DNA from: Sepiola atlantica
Lineage: Eukaryota; Mollusca; Cephalopoda; Sepiida; Sepiolidae
Length of the DNA stretch: 64,000 bases
Assembly: GCA_963556195.1 (NCBI GenBank)
Contig: OY744525.1
Coordinates: forward strand, 61,706,272 to 61,770,271
Reading direction: 5' to 3'
The position numbers were made by a program, and so were the translations under genes. The stretch's first letter is position 1; each line of letters opens with the position of its first letter. Of the stretch, positions 63,559 through 64,000 are shown piece by piece. Below the pieces are notes generated by a model. The model had not been told where the DNA came from and searched no databases. It saw only the letters and a program-made list of their open reading frames with translations.

Positions 63559-63830
63559 GATTGTTTTGTTTTACGGCATATCAACCCTTTACGAGTTATT
63601 TAATGCCAAATCCGGTCAGTTTGGTAAAGGTTTTTATGCTTCAAGTGCTTTATCTTCAAATATTTATCTATGGTTTTCGGTTTGGTTGTTTTAGTTGTTT
63701 TGTAGAGGAAAATTGTTGTGTTTGTTTTTATCTTTGCAGAACATGATTGAGTTTTGCAAGGGGAAAGGAAAAAACAATAACATCAATGTTTGGTGCATTT
63801 TAGGCCAGGAAAGTCCGAGAAAAGAATTTT
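63559..63830 (+). repeat. Family A element, copy 3
   Basis: 'gttttacggcatatcaaccc', 'ggtttttatgcttcaagtgc', 'gcagaacatgattgagtttt' and 'aacatcaatgtttggtgcat'. Collinear with 8660-8942 and 26446-26745 up to 'gtgcatttta'. Confidence 0.7.
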
Positions 63831-64000
63831 ATAGTGAAGCAACTGCTGCACAATCCTAACCACACATCTACTGAACCGGCATTGCTTACGTCAAGTGGCA
63901 ATAAATGTCCAGAACGACTGGGAACACTGCTGGGATAAGCAGATAAAGACTGGTGTTATTACGGAGTCTTCCTTCTTCTAGACTTGTTGCACAATGGGTT
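63831..64000. other. Window end, unassigned
   Basis: Nothing recognised. Confidence 0.3.

Overview
The window reads as non-coding, repeat-dominated DNA of an animal nuclear genome. No intact protein-coding gene can be supported. It is AT-rich and contains dozens of long (TA)n tracts, two large satellite arrays, decayed LINE reverse-transcriptase tails, tRNA-, 5S- and snRNA-related SINE-like repeats, and many foldback elements. Short SINE-like units with hammerhead-type motifs, together with a LINE tail ending in a 'gccagcatg...acgttaa' block plus ATGATG, make me think of a mollusc, perhaps a coleoid cephalopod. That placement is inference from memory of such repeats. No conserved gene is present to prove it.

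Layout. 0-3.3 kb: interspersed repeats (family C twice, an snRNA-headed SINE, a family J insertion). 3.36-7.72 kb: purine-rich satellite, higher-order in its left half and a regular 24-bp unit in its right half. 8.5-9.2 kb: LINE tail split by a 283-bp insertion with a 7-bp target duplication. 11-14 kb: (TA)n-bounded repeats, a 5S-rRNA-related repeat, a large family B copy. 14-20 kb: tRNA-like SINEs, foldback family G, microsatellites. 20.59-21.49 kb: a 900-bp element with piggyBac-style TTAA ends. 23.1-24.2 kb: two LINE tails in tandem. 25.1-26.4 kb: a less AT-rich unassigned segment with a diverged internal duplication. 27.8-31.9 kb: 5S-, U1- and U2-related repeats. 34.3-35.4 kb: 37 copies of a 28-bp unit inside a family G element, with a decayed pair of the same unit 0.7 kb further on. 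38.7-39.5 kb: two more LINE tails. 42.5-50.2 kb: foldbacks, families A, B, D, E, I and further LINE remnants. 53.9-55.8 kb: a cluster of tRNA-headed units with hammerhead motifs. 57.5-57.8 kb: a 29-bp minisatellite. 59.7-64 kb: LINE tails and a family A copy.

How the pieces relate. The same roughly fifteen repeat families recur in both orientations (A to O, letters are mine), so nearly every long stretch can be paired with another stretch of this window. The most distinctive theme is self-cleaving-ribozyme-like structure. Several SINE-like units have a tRNA-like box B followed within about 40-50 bases by CTGATGA, a stem II hairpin, GAAAC, and a GTC-type cleavage site whose flanks pair. Several foldback elements carry related CTGAAGA-stem-GAAAC cores in their arms, as expected of Penelope-like or retrozyme-type elements. 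Long open frames in the satellites are artefacts of stop-free repeat units.
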